Assembly (NCBI GenBank): GCA_944989445.1
Contig: CALYLW010000337.1
Coordinates: 434,001 to 498,000 of the forward strand
Reading direction: 5' to 3'
DNA: 64,000 bases
From: Ampullaceana balthica
Taxonomy: Eukaryota > Mollusca > Gastropoda > Lymnaeidae
How positions within the stretch are numbered: the stretch's first letter is position 1; each line of letters opens with the position of its first letter. A model generated the notes under the pieces. That model worked only from the letters and a program-made list of their open reading frames with translations, made no database searches and had not been told where the DNA came from. This document shows, one piece after another, positions 1 to 9,889 of the stretch. The translations under genes were made by a program, and so were the position numbers.

Positions 1-389
1 TAGCACAACATGTAGCATACAATCAAGACAAGATGGTGATCGAGAATGTCAGTGGGTGGTGACACCACTCAACCATGGCGACTTGATAATAAACAGCCCA
101 CCCCCCCCCCGCCCAACCTCACAGAAACAAAGATAAAAAGTATAGGAAAGTTTGAAAATCACAGTGGTTTCACAAATAATAAATGCGATCAAGTTATATT
201 ATTGAAGTTTATATTGAGCGCAAAAATATGTGTCCAAATTGTTAATCAAAACAAAGATATGCTCATAGACTGTGTCAATGATAGTATGATAAAGTGGGGC
301 TGGGGGTGGGACAGCAATGTGTTGAAAAATCAGGAGCCATGATGATCAGAATGATCGTTGACTCTAAATCAATAGAAAAAGAAATAAAA
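1..389. other. left edge, no supported gene
   Basis: I see no convincing exon in this stretch. It contains a C-rich run near 101-112. The open frame from 46 has no recognisable domain and reads through the C-run, so it is not called. Confidence 0.5.
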
Positions 390-868
390 CAAACCCGTAA
401 AAACAAAGTTTTTGACTATAAATCCCTTATATATGAGACATAACTAACAGTAGTGATTATTTTTAAACATTTACAGACTGACACTGAGTGATGTTTCTTG
501 TCTTTAATAAATGGGGGTGGGATGTGAGGGGGTGTCGGCACGACGGTCGTCGTCAACACGACGGTCGGCGTCAACTCAAACTCACGTGGAACCTGAATTT
601 AAAAAAAAACAAACAGTGAATTTTGAATTACATACCTCATATAAGGATAAACTAAAAATGCATTAATTTAATTATGGTACGTTCGATCGATCTGAAATTT
701 TGATACGATGCATTGTTAGGTTCGACGGGTCCGTGTGCCAAATTTCAGTTTGATCGGATCATGGGAAATGGGTCATTTTTGACTTCTGTTTTTCCGCCCG
801 CCGAGCCCAAGACAGACAGACAGAGAGAGAGAGAGAGACGCCGGTGAAGTTAATATAAGGGATTTAAA
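390..868 (+). repeat. type A dispersed repeat, copy A1
   Basis: About 0.48 kb. The 5' end carries the conserved block CCGTAAAAACAAAG followed by TTTTTGACTATAAATCCC. The 3' end is GTTAATATAAGGGATTT followed by A residues. AAATCCCTTATAT near the 5' end is the reverse complement of ATATAAGGGATTT at the 3' end, so the two ends can pair. Near the 3' half, CGATCGATCTGAAATTT and AAATTTCAG(T/C)TCGATCG form an imperfect inverted repeat. The same consensus occurs at 21752, 59262 (reversed) and 63340. There is no coding capacity. The superfamily is not recognised. Confidence 0.8.
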
Positions 869-1050
869 AAGTTATCGAATAGGAAATGGGTAAGTCGAAA
901 AGACGCAGAAGAACTACGAACGTGTCGACAAAAAGCCTCCCTCCGTGAACTAACGTAAACAAAAAAAAAGGGTACATAGTTAAATAAAGTACAACGATCA
1001 CAGTGTGTCCTCCAAATAGACATCAACCAGAAAGGCTTCGCCACTGATAA

Positions 1051-1309
1051 GGGGCCGTCCATAAAGTACGTCACGCTCCAGAGGGGGGAAGGGGGTGTAA
1101 GAAAGTGTGACAGTTTGTGAGAGGGGGGATGGGGGGTGTCCGGCAATGTGTGAGGTCACGGTGTTTTATATTAAATTTTAATTATTTTTTTAATATAAAA
1201 AAAAATTTTTGTTCGAAAGTAAGACGTACTTTGTCTGAAGTTTCTGAAAGGGGGGAGGAGGGAGTTAAAAATCGTCAAAAATAGAATGACGTACTTTATG
1301 GACGGCCCC
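1051..1309. mobile_element. PIF/Harbinger-like MITE, GGGGCCGTCC family
   Basis: A 259-bp element with terminal inverted repeats GGGGCCGTCCATAAAGTACG and the matching CGTACTTTATGGACGGCCCC. It is flanked on both sides by TAA. A 3-bp TWA target duplication and G-rich termini are typical of PIF/Harbinger, but no transposase is present, so the superfamily is inferred. Relatives occur at 5585, 19905, 30177, 35661, 45836 and 58839/61048. Confidence 0.8.
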
Positions 1310-1561
1310 TAATGAAGCTCCGGATTACGAAAATCCACTTGTTACGATTTCAGCTGCACTTACGAAACGGGATATGTTTTTTTTTCTGCGAAGCTAGTAG
1401 TTCTTTCAAATTGTAATGTTAGATTCATTTGAATTTCCTTATTAAATTCTATTGCAGTTTTGTCAAAATGGTCTTCTACTAAAAGTTAGCAATTTAAGTG
1501 TCGGTAAAAAATCAAAATATTACATGATTACTAATACATGTTTACTCTCCCCTTTCCTTAG

Positions 1562-1694
1562 AATTGTCAGCGTAACTCGAGGAGACTGCCACAAGGTGTC
1601 GCTAGTCTATACGTACGTAGTCGCTGGTGGTGTGGCCATTGGATTCAGTGTTATTGGTCTATTCGTTTCAACACTTGCTTGCTCGACCGCCGTT
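1562..1694 (+). CDS. internal exon with transmembrane segment, unknown membrane protein
   Basis: An exon bounded by a pyrimidine-rich acceptor (TTTCCTTAG, ending 1561) and a GTAAGT donor at 1695. It starts on the third base of a split codon and ends in phase 0. It encodes about 44 residues: a short hydrophilic part containing the tripeptide RGD, then a long uncharged stretch (from about VYTYVVAGG to LACSTAV) that fits a single membrane span. It joins in frame to the exon at 2299, which starts with four basic-rich residues (TRRR). That fits an extracellular N-terminus and a cytoplasmic tail. Upstream exons are probably off the left edge. I do not recognise the family. Confidence 0.6.
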
Positions 1695-2298
1695 GTAAGT
1701 GGACACACAAATCTTAAAACATGACTGATGTTCCGAATGCTGCTGCATATAGTGTAAAATAATGGCCAAACAAATATAAAAACGTAGATTAATAAAAAAG
1801 AAATGGAATATATTTGAGTTATTTGTAGACATCTTTGTTAATTATTTGGCCTTTAAAGAAATTAATAACTTCCATATTTTGTTCGAGTTGTTAATAGATT
1901 GGGTAATTGTTTATACCTTTTTTTAAAAATTAAAATTATAAATAGCAGTAGTACAGAAATCGAACGAAGATGAGATTTTTTTCGTTTTAAAATATGTTTT
2001 CGGCATGAATAAACTACAAAAGTATTTATCCCACTTTTAATAAAGATAATCAAAGTTATAATTAAAAATATTAGGAATTAATGTTATAATTATGTATGGG
2101 AAGTTTGTGGTCGATAGAATTATGTTTGTGAACAAATAAAAATGAATGACTGGAAAAATTGAATTTATTTGATTTTAGAAACCAGATAAGTTCACCGCGA
2201 ATGACTAATAAAAAAAATATACCACCATTTCCAATAATTCAGTCTCTGAACGTAACAGTTGTCTTTCCTTTATAATGTTTAACTGTCTTTATCCACAG

Positions 2299-2511
2299 AC
2301 ACGTCGTAGAGCTAGAGAGCGGGAACAACAGAAGGACGACCTGATCAGGGCGGAACTAGACGCCAACAGCAGATGTCTAAATGTGATGAGATCCGCCTTG
2401 ACCAAACAGGCAGCTCCGCAAGGGAAGCCGCATCAAGCTTGCCAGTCTCACGAACAGAAGATAAGGGGAAATAACCTCACCAACAGTAACTTTGTCGACA
2501 CTCACTTATGA
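2299..2511 (+). CDS. terminal exon, cytoplasmic tail of unknown membrane protein
   Basis: It begins after a CCACAG acceptor (ending 2298) in phase 0, matching the donor at 1695. It encodes 70 residues and ends in TGA at 2509-2511. The start TRRRARERE is strongly basic, as expected just inside a membrane span. The rest is hydrophilic, rich in Q, K and N, with two Cys and no domain I can name. A candidate polyadenylation signal lies at 2952. Base composition is higher in GC than the flanking DNA, which supports a coding origin. Function unknown. Confidence 0.6.
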   Translation, partial: TRRRAREREQQKDDLIRAELDANSRCLNVMRSALTKQAAPQGKPHQACQSHEQKIRGNNLTNSNFVDTHL

Positions 2512-2951
2512 CACGCCAGTCGTCACCAGCAGTGTGACGTCCTCATTGACTGTCATTCTTCTGAGCATTTAAACATTGTTCAACGCATTTAGTTCTCAAA
2601 ATAGTATTTTAATTTGTAGAACAACCTCCTAGTAGTGAAATAATTTTTGCTTCGATAAATATGTCTGTTACTATATTTGTGCAGTTCCGTAAATCAATAT
2701 CACTCCAATTTTTATTATTTTCATGTCTGTAAAATTTAAATCCCTGTTGTCTTTCTAGTCTTCTTGTGGCATGTTTTATATTTCTTATCTTAATAGCATG
2801 CAAGCATTCCTCCACATATTTAACCCACTCTAATGGTCGCTTATTTTCATCGTCTGTGTGTGTAGATGTATGTACATAGACAAACTAAAGGAATAATGTC
2901 GATCGTTATTGATAATAACATGTTGATAAAATATACTGGCTTACTCTCTGA

Positions 2952-2957
2952 AATAAA
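2952..2957 (+). terminator. candidate polyadenylation signal
   Basis: AATAAA about 440 bp after the stop codon at 2511, in AT-rich sequence. It is the best-placed signal for the exon pair at 1562-2511, but the motif is common by chance in DNA of this composition. Confidence 0.35.
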
Positions 2958-2959
2958 GT

Positions 2960-3779
2960 AAAATATTGTTTAAGAATGTCACACGACTTTTTTATTATTA
3001 TCATGAACCAGTGGCTTTATGTTTTAGGATTGCTAAACGAAAACTCATTTGAATAACTTATCAGAAAAATTAAGACACATTTTTGTTTAGCGCGTTATAT
3101 TGTTTTAGAATCACATAAAAATCATCTATAAAAAAAATAAATGCATAAAAAGAATTTTAACTATGTTCTATGTATGGGATACAATTTGATTCGAATTTAA
3201 GTTTTTTATTATGTTTCCTGAAACTTCAGCACTCCTGTATGTATGTGATATTTCACGTGTAAAGAAGAGGATATTTCAATGGAAGGCAGGGTTACTACTT
3301 TCACGGGGCATTAGGTACAAAGGCAGAGAGCATGCAATAGACACCAAATTATGTTTAAGGAATCAGGCCTAAATTTTGACTTTGAGGATTGAATAAAACG
3401 ATGAACACATTTTATTTAAATTTATCATTTTTTTTTAAATACAATTTTGTATCTAAATATATTTGCTATCCAAATATCCACTAATAGTTTAAGTAAATTA
3501 ACAAATCCTATGAAGTCCTACATGTTTGCATCCATGTGAAAAATTTCATTTAAAATAATAAAACATTTTGGTACATTTCGAATGAAAAGCGTAGCAAAAA
3601 GTGTTACAAAATGAATATTGATAAAAAGCGCACTACTGCGATTTATATTTTAAAATTTGGAATATATTGACCAGCCAATGTTAAATGGTTTCCATTATTT
3701 CTGCCTAGTCTCTGACCAATCTCAGAACCTGAACTATTATTACTACATGTTAGACAATACATTTTTAAAAAAAAGTCTT
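2960..3779. other. AT-rich intergenic stretch
   Basis: I see no exon, domain or clear repeat here. The only open frame of note (from 3657) runs into the LINE fragment that follows. Confidence 0.4.
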
Positions 3780-4020
3780 CAAGGACTTCTGCAAGAAAGA
3801 CCTGTCATTGGAACAGATAGACCACAAAACGTGGGAGACCATTGCCGAGGAGCGCACCTCCTGGCGGGCTAAAGTGCGTGAGGGCATTCATGCCGCGGAA
3901 GCATCCCTCATAGCTTTGAGTGAAGAGAGAAGGGCCAGGAGAAAGGGGAGGGGGCAGAGGAGCAGGAGTACATGCCATCGTCCCATGAGGACGGACGGTT
4001 GCCATACCATACCATACCTA
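3780..4020 (+). pseudogene. LINE fragment, C-terminal end of reverse transcriptase ORF
   Basis: The frame from 3808 contains TWETIAEERTSWRAKVREG followed by an A/E-rich helix and an RR-K-RG basic end. This matches the C-terminal tail seen after the reverse transcriptase of many invertebrate non-LTR retrotransposons (pattern W..A.DR..WR..V..G....E...RR..RK). The zinc-finger-like segment that usually follows is only hinted at (TCHRP). It is a short dead fragment in DNA that is GC-richer than its surroundings. Confidence 0.65.
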
Positions 4021-4189
4021 GAACGTATCCTCAATACTTATTTTCACACCTACGTTTAAAATCCAATAAGCAGGGATTTTTAGTTAAACGTTATCTGATG
4101 ATCAAATTCCATTTTGTAAACTGCATTTCCAATTTATAAGTTACTTTTCATATTAAGATGCTAAATATTTTTTATAGTTTTACGAGCAA

Positions 4190-4560
4190 AAAAGCCCGTC
4201 CAAGGACGTTCCGCCACCGTTCGGTGGCATTTTGTAACTCCCCTCCAACAGCCGTCTCGACCGGCATTACATGTGCATCGCGTCAAAAACACTATTCATT
4301 ATAGTTAAAATAAATAACTCGTAAAAACAGAGCTTTTGACTATAAATCACAACGCGCATAACTCAAAATAAAGTCTTGGAAGCAATACTGCACCAAAAAT
4401 AACTCGTTTTGAACGTCCGCGTAAATGGCGTAAACGTGTTCAATATGATTGGCTGTATGAGTCATATGTGTTTGAGGGACCAATCGCTATAGATGACCGG
4501 CCAGAACGGACACAAACTTGCCTTTTATTATATAGGATGTCACGACTTGTCAACTTTTAT
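4190..4560 (+). repeat. repeat fragments related to the type A/B 5' end
   Basis: The stretch 4318-4345 resembles the type A 5' block (GTAAAAACAGAG, TTTTGACTATAAATC), but the following sequence differs. The part 4395-4450 (CTGCACCAAAAATAACTC, then GAACGTCCGCG) recurs at 47255 and 48155. It is dispersed repeat material of unknown class. Confidence 0.45.
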
Positions 4561-5407
4561 GGTAGTTGCAATTCTAAGATCGCTTAAGATTGATTGCTAA
4601 GTCTTTTGAACCCATACGTCATTATTTTAATTCTCAATTTATTGACAGTTATAGGCCTTGTCATTTCTAAAATGAGAAACCGTCATAACTCGTTGACTAA
4701 TGTTCTGTTTTTAGATTACATTTTAGCAGGAAAATGTTTTGAAGCATAAATACAGTCGAATCAATAAGCTCTCAAAATTGTCAGCATAGTAAAATTACGA
4801 AACTGATTTTCTTGTTCAAGTTCAATAAGCTGTCTTAAATTAACGAAGAAATAACAAAAAGCTGACAACATACTCCCTTCTTAATATACCTACATTTACA
4901 TATTGACTCGTATCTTTTATTAAATTTTTATGAAATTCGTCCCTAAAAAAAAAGATAAACATATCCCCAATATTTCTATTATTCCATTTCCGCCATGTTA
5001 TGACAAAGCCTATTCAGGCCCTATTTTAAAGCTTGAACCTCATTATACTAAAAGACATTGATCTTTACTGAGATATAACTCGACGATATTCCAAACTGTC
5101 AGGGCTTTCACCGGCTGTAACAGTGTGGAGGCATGAGTCAAACCACGAGTGATCAGCTTCGGCGCCACGAGTGAACGAGTGTGAATGTCCAAACTGAAAA
5201 TGACGTCAAGGAAGTCAGGCGGAACAAGGCCAACGACACACACACACACACACACCTTTTCCCTTCTCACAACCTACTCCATCTCACCAGAAATACATTT
5301 TATTAAAATGGAAATCCAAAACCTATAATTTCTTTTAAAATTTTCCTTTTCCTTTCTCGAGGTTTAACCATTGAGAAATAATCATATATCTACTTATATG
5401 GTGGTGC
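4561..5407. other. no supported gene; CA microsatellite
   Basis: AT-rich DNA with a short (CA)n run at about 5236-5254. The minus-strand frame over this region contains the run and has no recognisable domain. Confidence 0.4.
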
Positions 5408-5515
5408 TTATATCTTATTCTATTTATTACAGACGCTTTTTCTTTACAGAAGATTATTGCGTCCTACGCTTGTCCATGTATGCGGTGTATGTGGCATCTA
5501 GATTAATGTATTTTT
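5408..5515 (-). mobile_element. 3' tail of a GATAA-type LINE
   Basis: The block CAGACGC..TTCT..ACAGAAGATTATTGCGTCC matches the 3' end of the LINE at 23376-23987, which has the same orientation. Only the tail region remains. Confidence 0.6.
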
Positions 5516-5584
5516 AAAAATCATCAAATCATCATAATTTGTATCTTATTTGGCTTAATCTCCACACCAAATCTACGATCTACA

Positions 5585-5790
5585 CTCTAATACTAATATC
5601 GTAACACGTGTAAAGCCATTGAAAACGCCATTAAATAAATTGCAATCAAATATTTAAGTGGAACTTTGATTTAAATTTTGCGTTTTTATGTGACGTCACA
5701 GTTCTTAAACAGCCCCCTCCCCCTCTCCTCATCAAACATCGTTACAAATGCGTGACCAACAGGCGTGTATCGTCATTTATGGATGGCCCC
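5585..5790. mobile_element. PIF/Harbinger-like MITE, partial
   Basis: It carries the family's internal block (ATCGTAACACGTGTAAAGCC, then TTTAAGTGGAAC), two TGACGTCA-type motifs, and a right end ATGGATGGCCCC followed by TTA, the family's preferred target. The left terminus is not clear. Confidence 0.6.
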
Positions 5791-6102
5791 TTAGCGTATT
5801 TTGTTTTATTAAACCCAGCGGTTGATTTGTTTCCGATTCCAGATATTTTAAACGATATTGTATAATCGTAATAATTAAAATTTAGAACAGCTGTTTATAA
5901 ACATGACGAAAATAAAGTGTATTTTTAAAACTTACTTAGGCCGCAATGGCCAGCAACCCAGTGGTGTTTCTTAAGACGTAGTACAGTAGAGCTGTGTCGG
6001 CTTTTGGACGGCTCTTTTGATTTTTCATTTTAAGTGGTGAGCTTTCTTACCCGATGGTATACATTACTTTTGTCAAGTAGGTGTTTACCCCACGTGCTGA
6101 CA

Positions 6103-6535
6103 GACAGAGGGGGAGAAAGAGAGTGGGGGAGAAAGAGGGGGAGAAAGAGAGAGGAGGAGAAAGAGAGAGGGGGAGAAAGAGAGAGTGGAGAAAGAGGGGG
6201 AGAAAGAGAGAGGGGGAGAAAGAGAGAGGGGGAGAAAGAGAGAGGGGGAGAAAGAGAGAGGGAGAAAGAGGGTGAGAAAGAGAGAGGAGGAGAAAGAGAG
6301 AGGGGGAGAAATAGAGAGTGGAGAAAGAGGGGGAGAAAGAGAGAGGAGGAGAAAGAGAGAGGGGGAGAAAGAGAGAGTGGAGAAAGAGGGGGAGAAAGAG
6401 AGAGGGGGAGAAAGAGAGAGGGGAGAAAGAGGGGGAGAAAGAGAGAGGGGGAGAAAGAGAGAGGGGGTGAAAGAGAGAGGGGGTGAAAGAGAGAGGGGTA
6501 GAAACAGAGAGGGTGTGAAAGAGAGAGGGGGAGAA
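6103..6535. repeat. GAGAAAGA-rich imperfect tandem repeat
   Basis: An approximately 430-bp purine-only tract built from GGGGGAGAAAGAGAGA-like units of varying length. It gives open frames in all three plus-strand phases coding G/E/R/K polymers. That is the expected artefact of a purine tract without stop codons, not evidence of a gene. Confidence 0.9.
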
Positions 6536-6598
6536 AATGAGACAGCTATTTTTTAAAGTTCAAGAGGCTCTTTATTACTAAATTTGTCCATTTTTAAT

Positions 6599-6800
6599 GT
6601 TTCTCTCTCTCTCTCTCTCTTTCTTTGTCTCTATCTTTTTTGTCTCTATTTCTCTTTATCTCCTTCTATATTAGCACTCTTTTTCTTTTCCTCTATTATC
6701 TTTTTGTCTCTCCATCTACTTCTTTCTCAAATTCTCTCTCTCTCTCTCATTCTCTCGCTCTCTCTCTCTCTCTCACACACACACTCTCTCTCTCCTCTTA
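6599..6800. repeat. CT-rich low-complexity tract
   Basis: A polypyrimidine stretch dominated by TCTCTCTC and TTTGTCTC, ending in a short CA run. A matching CT-rich tract occurs in the paralogous segment at 50028-50325. Confidence 0.9.
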
Positions 6801-7050
6801 GGTGGGTGGTAAAACCCACATGAATTTTATTTTTTTGCACCCAAAGTTAACCGGGAGAGAGGGGGCAACAAATAGAACTGTTTGGGGTGTGATTTTTTAT
6901 AAAGATTGCGAAACGAAAGTTCTCGCTCCCCAAACTAGTTATATTTAAATTCTTCATCATACAAATGCTGGGTGACGGAAAAGGTTTGGCTTGCGTAATT
7001 TAACATGTACACAGTGCTGCTAGCGCTAGGTTTTTCAACCTAGATCTAGG

Positions 7051-8160
7051 TCAGAAGTGCGCAACCTTTGGGCTATTGCCAGCCGCATAAAAAAAAATTA
7101 CTTTTGCAATGGCCGCCAAAATTTTTTCACTGAAAAACGAAACGGTCCCTATCAAAAGTTTACCGTTAGTAATAGTCAGCGCGAGATAATAATGACATAA
7201 TCATAATTTATTGTAGGCAAACACAGTACTTAATTACAAACAAAAACAATTCCATCGATATTCTCTTAGATTTCTAATTTATTGAACATTGTCATGTAAA
7301 CCTAACATTATGTAAAGACACGTATAGCATGAGTATATTTTTAACTGGCATTAGTACACTGAGAACGCAATAACTGAATAAGTGATAAGCTGCTTCATTA
7401 ACACTGTCCCGGTAACTTAGCAGTCCAGAGTACAGAAATTAGTGGCTGTTGTGCTCTTGGATGTTTGTCGAGAATCGCGCAAAGTCCGGGCACTCGCTGG
7501 AGATCATCAGTCGTATTCCTGACGCCAGATTGGTGTCCACCAGTCGGGTTCGATATTTGTTCTTGAGATATTTCATTCGTGAAAATGACGCTTCGCACAT
7601 GTAAGTGCTTCCAAACAGCACTAGAGTGTTTCTTGCTATTTCGCGAAGCTTGGGATACTCCACAGCTACTTTCCATGTCTCAAGAAGATCGTTTTTGTCC
7701 TCGAATTTCTTCACGAGCTGCGCGTTATTTTTTAGTTCGATCAGTTCCATTTGGACATCCAACAACCAAATGGGGAGAAGCAACGAATCTCATATTTTCT
7801 GAGATCTTGTCAAAATCCTTAAAACGTTCTGCGAATTCCAAAAACAGCACTTCGAGGACGCCTGAAAAGGACGTAGCCGGAATTTCATATTTTCTTATTT
7901 CATGGCTCTCGATTAGAGCGGTGAGTTGCGTGGAATGATAGGGATTGAGCTGGTGGATATGACTTTCATAGCAGACGACATTTGTCACAGAAATCCTGTA
8001 CTCTTCTGGGCATGAGGCAAACTGTTGTTGCTTTGCCTTGCAGAGAATCGTTGAGGCAGCTGATATAAATTAACAAATCTGCAAGGAAGGCTAGAGATGT
8101 TAAGAAGCCCTGGTTCTGCAGAGAATCTGTCTGAATTTCTGGTGCAGCTGCCAACTAAGA
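7051..8160 (-). pseudogene. hAT transposase relic, GTF2IRD2-like
   Basis: Read on the minus strand, three overlapping broken frames give, in order: a helical part with SLQGKATTVCLMP; a part with FDKISENMRFVASPHLVV; and the hAT dimerisation region with YPKLREIARN, LFGSTYMCEASFS and KYRTRL, ending with SSECPDF. This order and these motifs match hAT transposases of the kind domesticated in GTF2IRD2. At least two frameshifts separate the parts. CAGAAGTGCGCAACC at 7066 looks like the hAT terminus. The other terminus is not clear, and a LINE fragment follows it. Confidence 0.75.
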
Positions 8161-8204
8161 GTGATACTTGTACACAGGCCTCTGGGTATTTGCGTGTACT
8201 GTAG

Positions 8205-8345
8205 CAGCTACTGAAGTTGACTAAATTGAAAGCAATTGATTTGTGTATGATTACTACTTTACTCTTATATGGCTCTATGCCACTGACTTTGAAAGGTGGC
8301 GCTGCTGCGTTGCCATATGTCTGAAAATTTCTGGTCAAAGATAAA
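8205..8345 (-). mobile_element. LINE fragment
   Basis: The minus-strand translation includes YKSKVVIIHKSI, closely matching TKSKVVIIHKAI in the LINE at 23451-23987. A short dead fragment adjoining the hAT relic. Confidence 0.6.
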
Positions 8346-8569
8346 TCAGCTTGAACGGGCAAAAATATTTAAATATATTACTCTTTTTGACAAACTTAAC
8401 AGCGGTACTATTCTCTTCTGCCTGCGTTGAGAGAATATTCTCTCAAATATACACAGTATAGACAGGAAGAAATACCCTTTAAAAGGTTCTACAAACAGGG
8501 ACAGAATTCTAGCCGAACAACAAATATGGACAGATATGCATGTCATAGCAACCCCCAATCAGAATTAAT

Positions 8570-8745
8570 AAGAGACATTAAAAAAAAACTAGAAAAAATT
8601 CCAAAAACAGCTGCCAGATTTATTACTTGGACGATATTCAAAATTGACAAAAGTAACACTATTAGTTAAATGATAATCTAAAATTATTAGATAGAAGAAA
8701 AAAGTAGTCATAATATATGGCAATTAAGCCTAACTCGGAAATACA
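8570..8745 (+). mobile_element. LINE fragment, C-terminal reverse transcriptase region
   Basis: The plus-strand translation gives KTAARFITWTIFKI, equivalent to KRAARFITGEYSKL in the LINE at 23451. It is then interrupted by a stop. It lies in the opposite orientation to the neighbouring fragment at 8205. Confidence 0.6.
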
Positions 8746-9889
8746 GTACAAAGATATTATTATACAACCCTAAAATAGACATGGTTATGAAAATAAAAAA
8801 ACTTTTCCTTAGGGCTGTCAATATTGTTGAAAAAAAGCTGCCCGGGCACCCGTCCAAAACACCCTTTCGAAACGCCTCAAAATTGTCGCCTTCATGCCTT
8901 ATTTGCCTTATACTCCTTTGTTTATTATGAAAATGCAAATTTAGATGTAATGAATCAGCGATGTAAAAATTATGACATTGAAATACTAACAAAGTACAGT
9001 GGTGTAAAAACAATGAGCAGAGGGGTGCCAAAGTGATTTGGGGGGGTGGGGGTGGGGGGGGGTAAAAAAAAGCCTTTTAAAGGAAAAGAGCGGTAATCGT
9101 ACATGACGGGTTATTTCTAATTTATAGCTGTAAAACTGTTGTAATTAACCAAACTTTCCGAGACTTGCCCCTACTGAGTAGACTCAGCCCCTAGCGTTTA
9201 TTATTGTTATTGCAGTGAAAATGATTCGACTGAAATATTGTTTTAACAAAAAAATCAAATAAAAGAGGAGGTGTTTTTTTAAAAGTATGGTTGGGATAGA
9301 AGTGGAGAATGGAGTGAGTGGGGGGAGGGGGATTAGATAAACAAAATTGGATGGTCTCAAACGGTAACAAAGTTGTCGGCGTATTTCAAAGCCAAGCCAA
9401 GGTCATTTCTGTCATTTCCTGCCCTTCCTAAATCTCGGCGTTGTGGTCTATTTTCCTAGTTTCAAGAACAAAGGTGTATCAAAATACTGTGGAGGACCTG
9501 GGTTGAGATAATTGAGAACCTCGGTTGAAATATTTGAGAGGGGAGCTAACGGTAGGTAGGAACGTCGGGGTCGTACCTGGAATGTAATGATGCGCTCAGA
9601 TAGTGACCGGAAATGAAAGTATTCCGGCCTCACCCCCCCACCCCCAGCTACGGAACGTTTGGTTATAAGAAGCTAGGGGTGGACGGTGGTGTAGAACATT
9701 GTCAGCATTGTTAAGACAATTTTAGTGCCTGTGAACAAGACTAAAGGTTGGAGATCATTAGGGTCTACTGGGGGAAACCTAAGCTGGACGTGGGTTAAGG
9801 AATGACAGACTGAGAATTTTATTGCTCACACTAGGGGTGCGTGCTCGGGTGTCAGCCACATACCTTTGGACAGCAATATAAGGAGAGGA
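8746..9889. other. no supported gene; G-rich runs
   Basis: Contains a G-run at about 9042-9062 and a C-run near 9631-9643. Short open frames have no recognisable domains. It may include degraded repeats; TGAGCAGAGGGGTGCCAAAG at about 9012 resembles hAT subterminal sequence. Confidence 0.4.

Larger units (their letters stand above)
5880..7046 (+). repeat. segment paralogous to 49640-50660
   Basis: Several blocks align in order with the DNA upstream of Smr copy 2: TATAAACATGACAAAAAT-like sequence, TTAAGTGG, the TTACC.GATG.TATA..ATTA block, CT-rich tracts, and then GTTTGGCTTGCGTAATTTAACATG. It appears to be an older copy of the 5' flanking segment of the Smr gene unit. It supports the idea that another gene copy (see 21481) once lay downstream. 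Confidence 0.6.

Noticed and set aside
1452..1724. A 90-residue single-exon gene starting at 1452
   Set aside because: The first third is AT-rich and not protein-like. An acceptor at 1561 and a donor at 1695 explain the coding part better.
6034..6556. Plus-strand Gly/Glu/Arg/Lys-rich open frames
   Set aside because: A purine-only tract has no stop codons on this strand in any phase. All three frames are open, which is a composition artefact.
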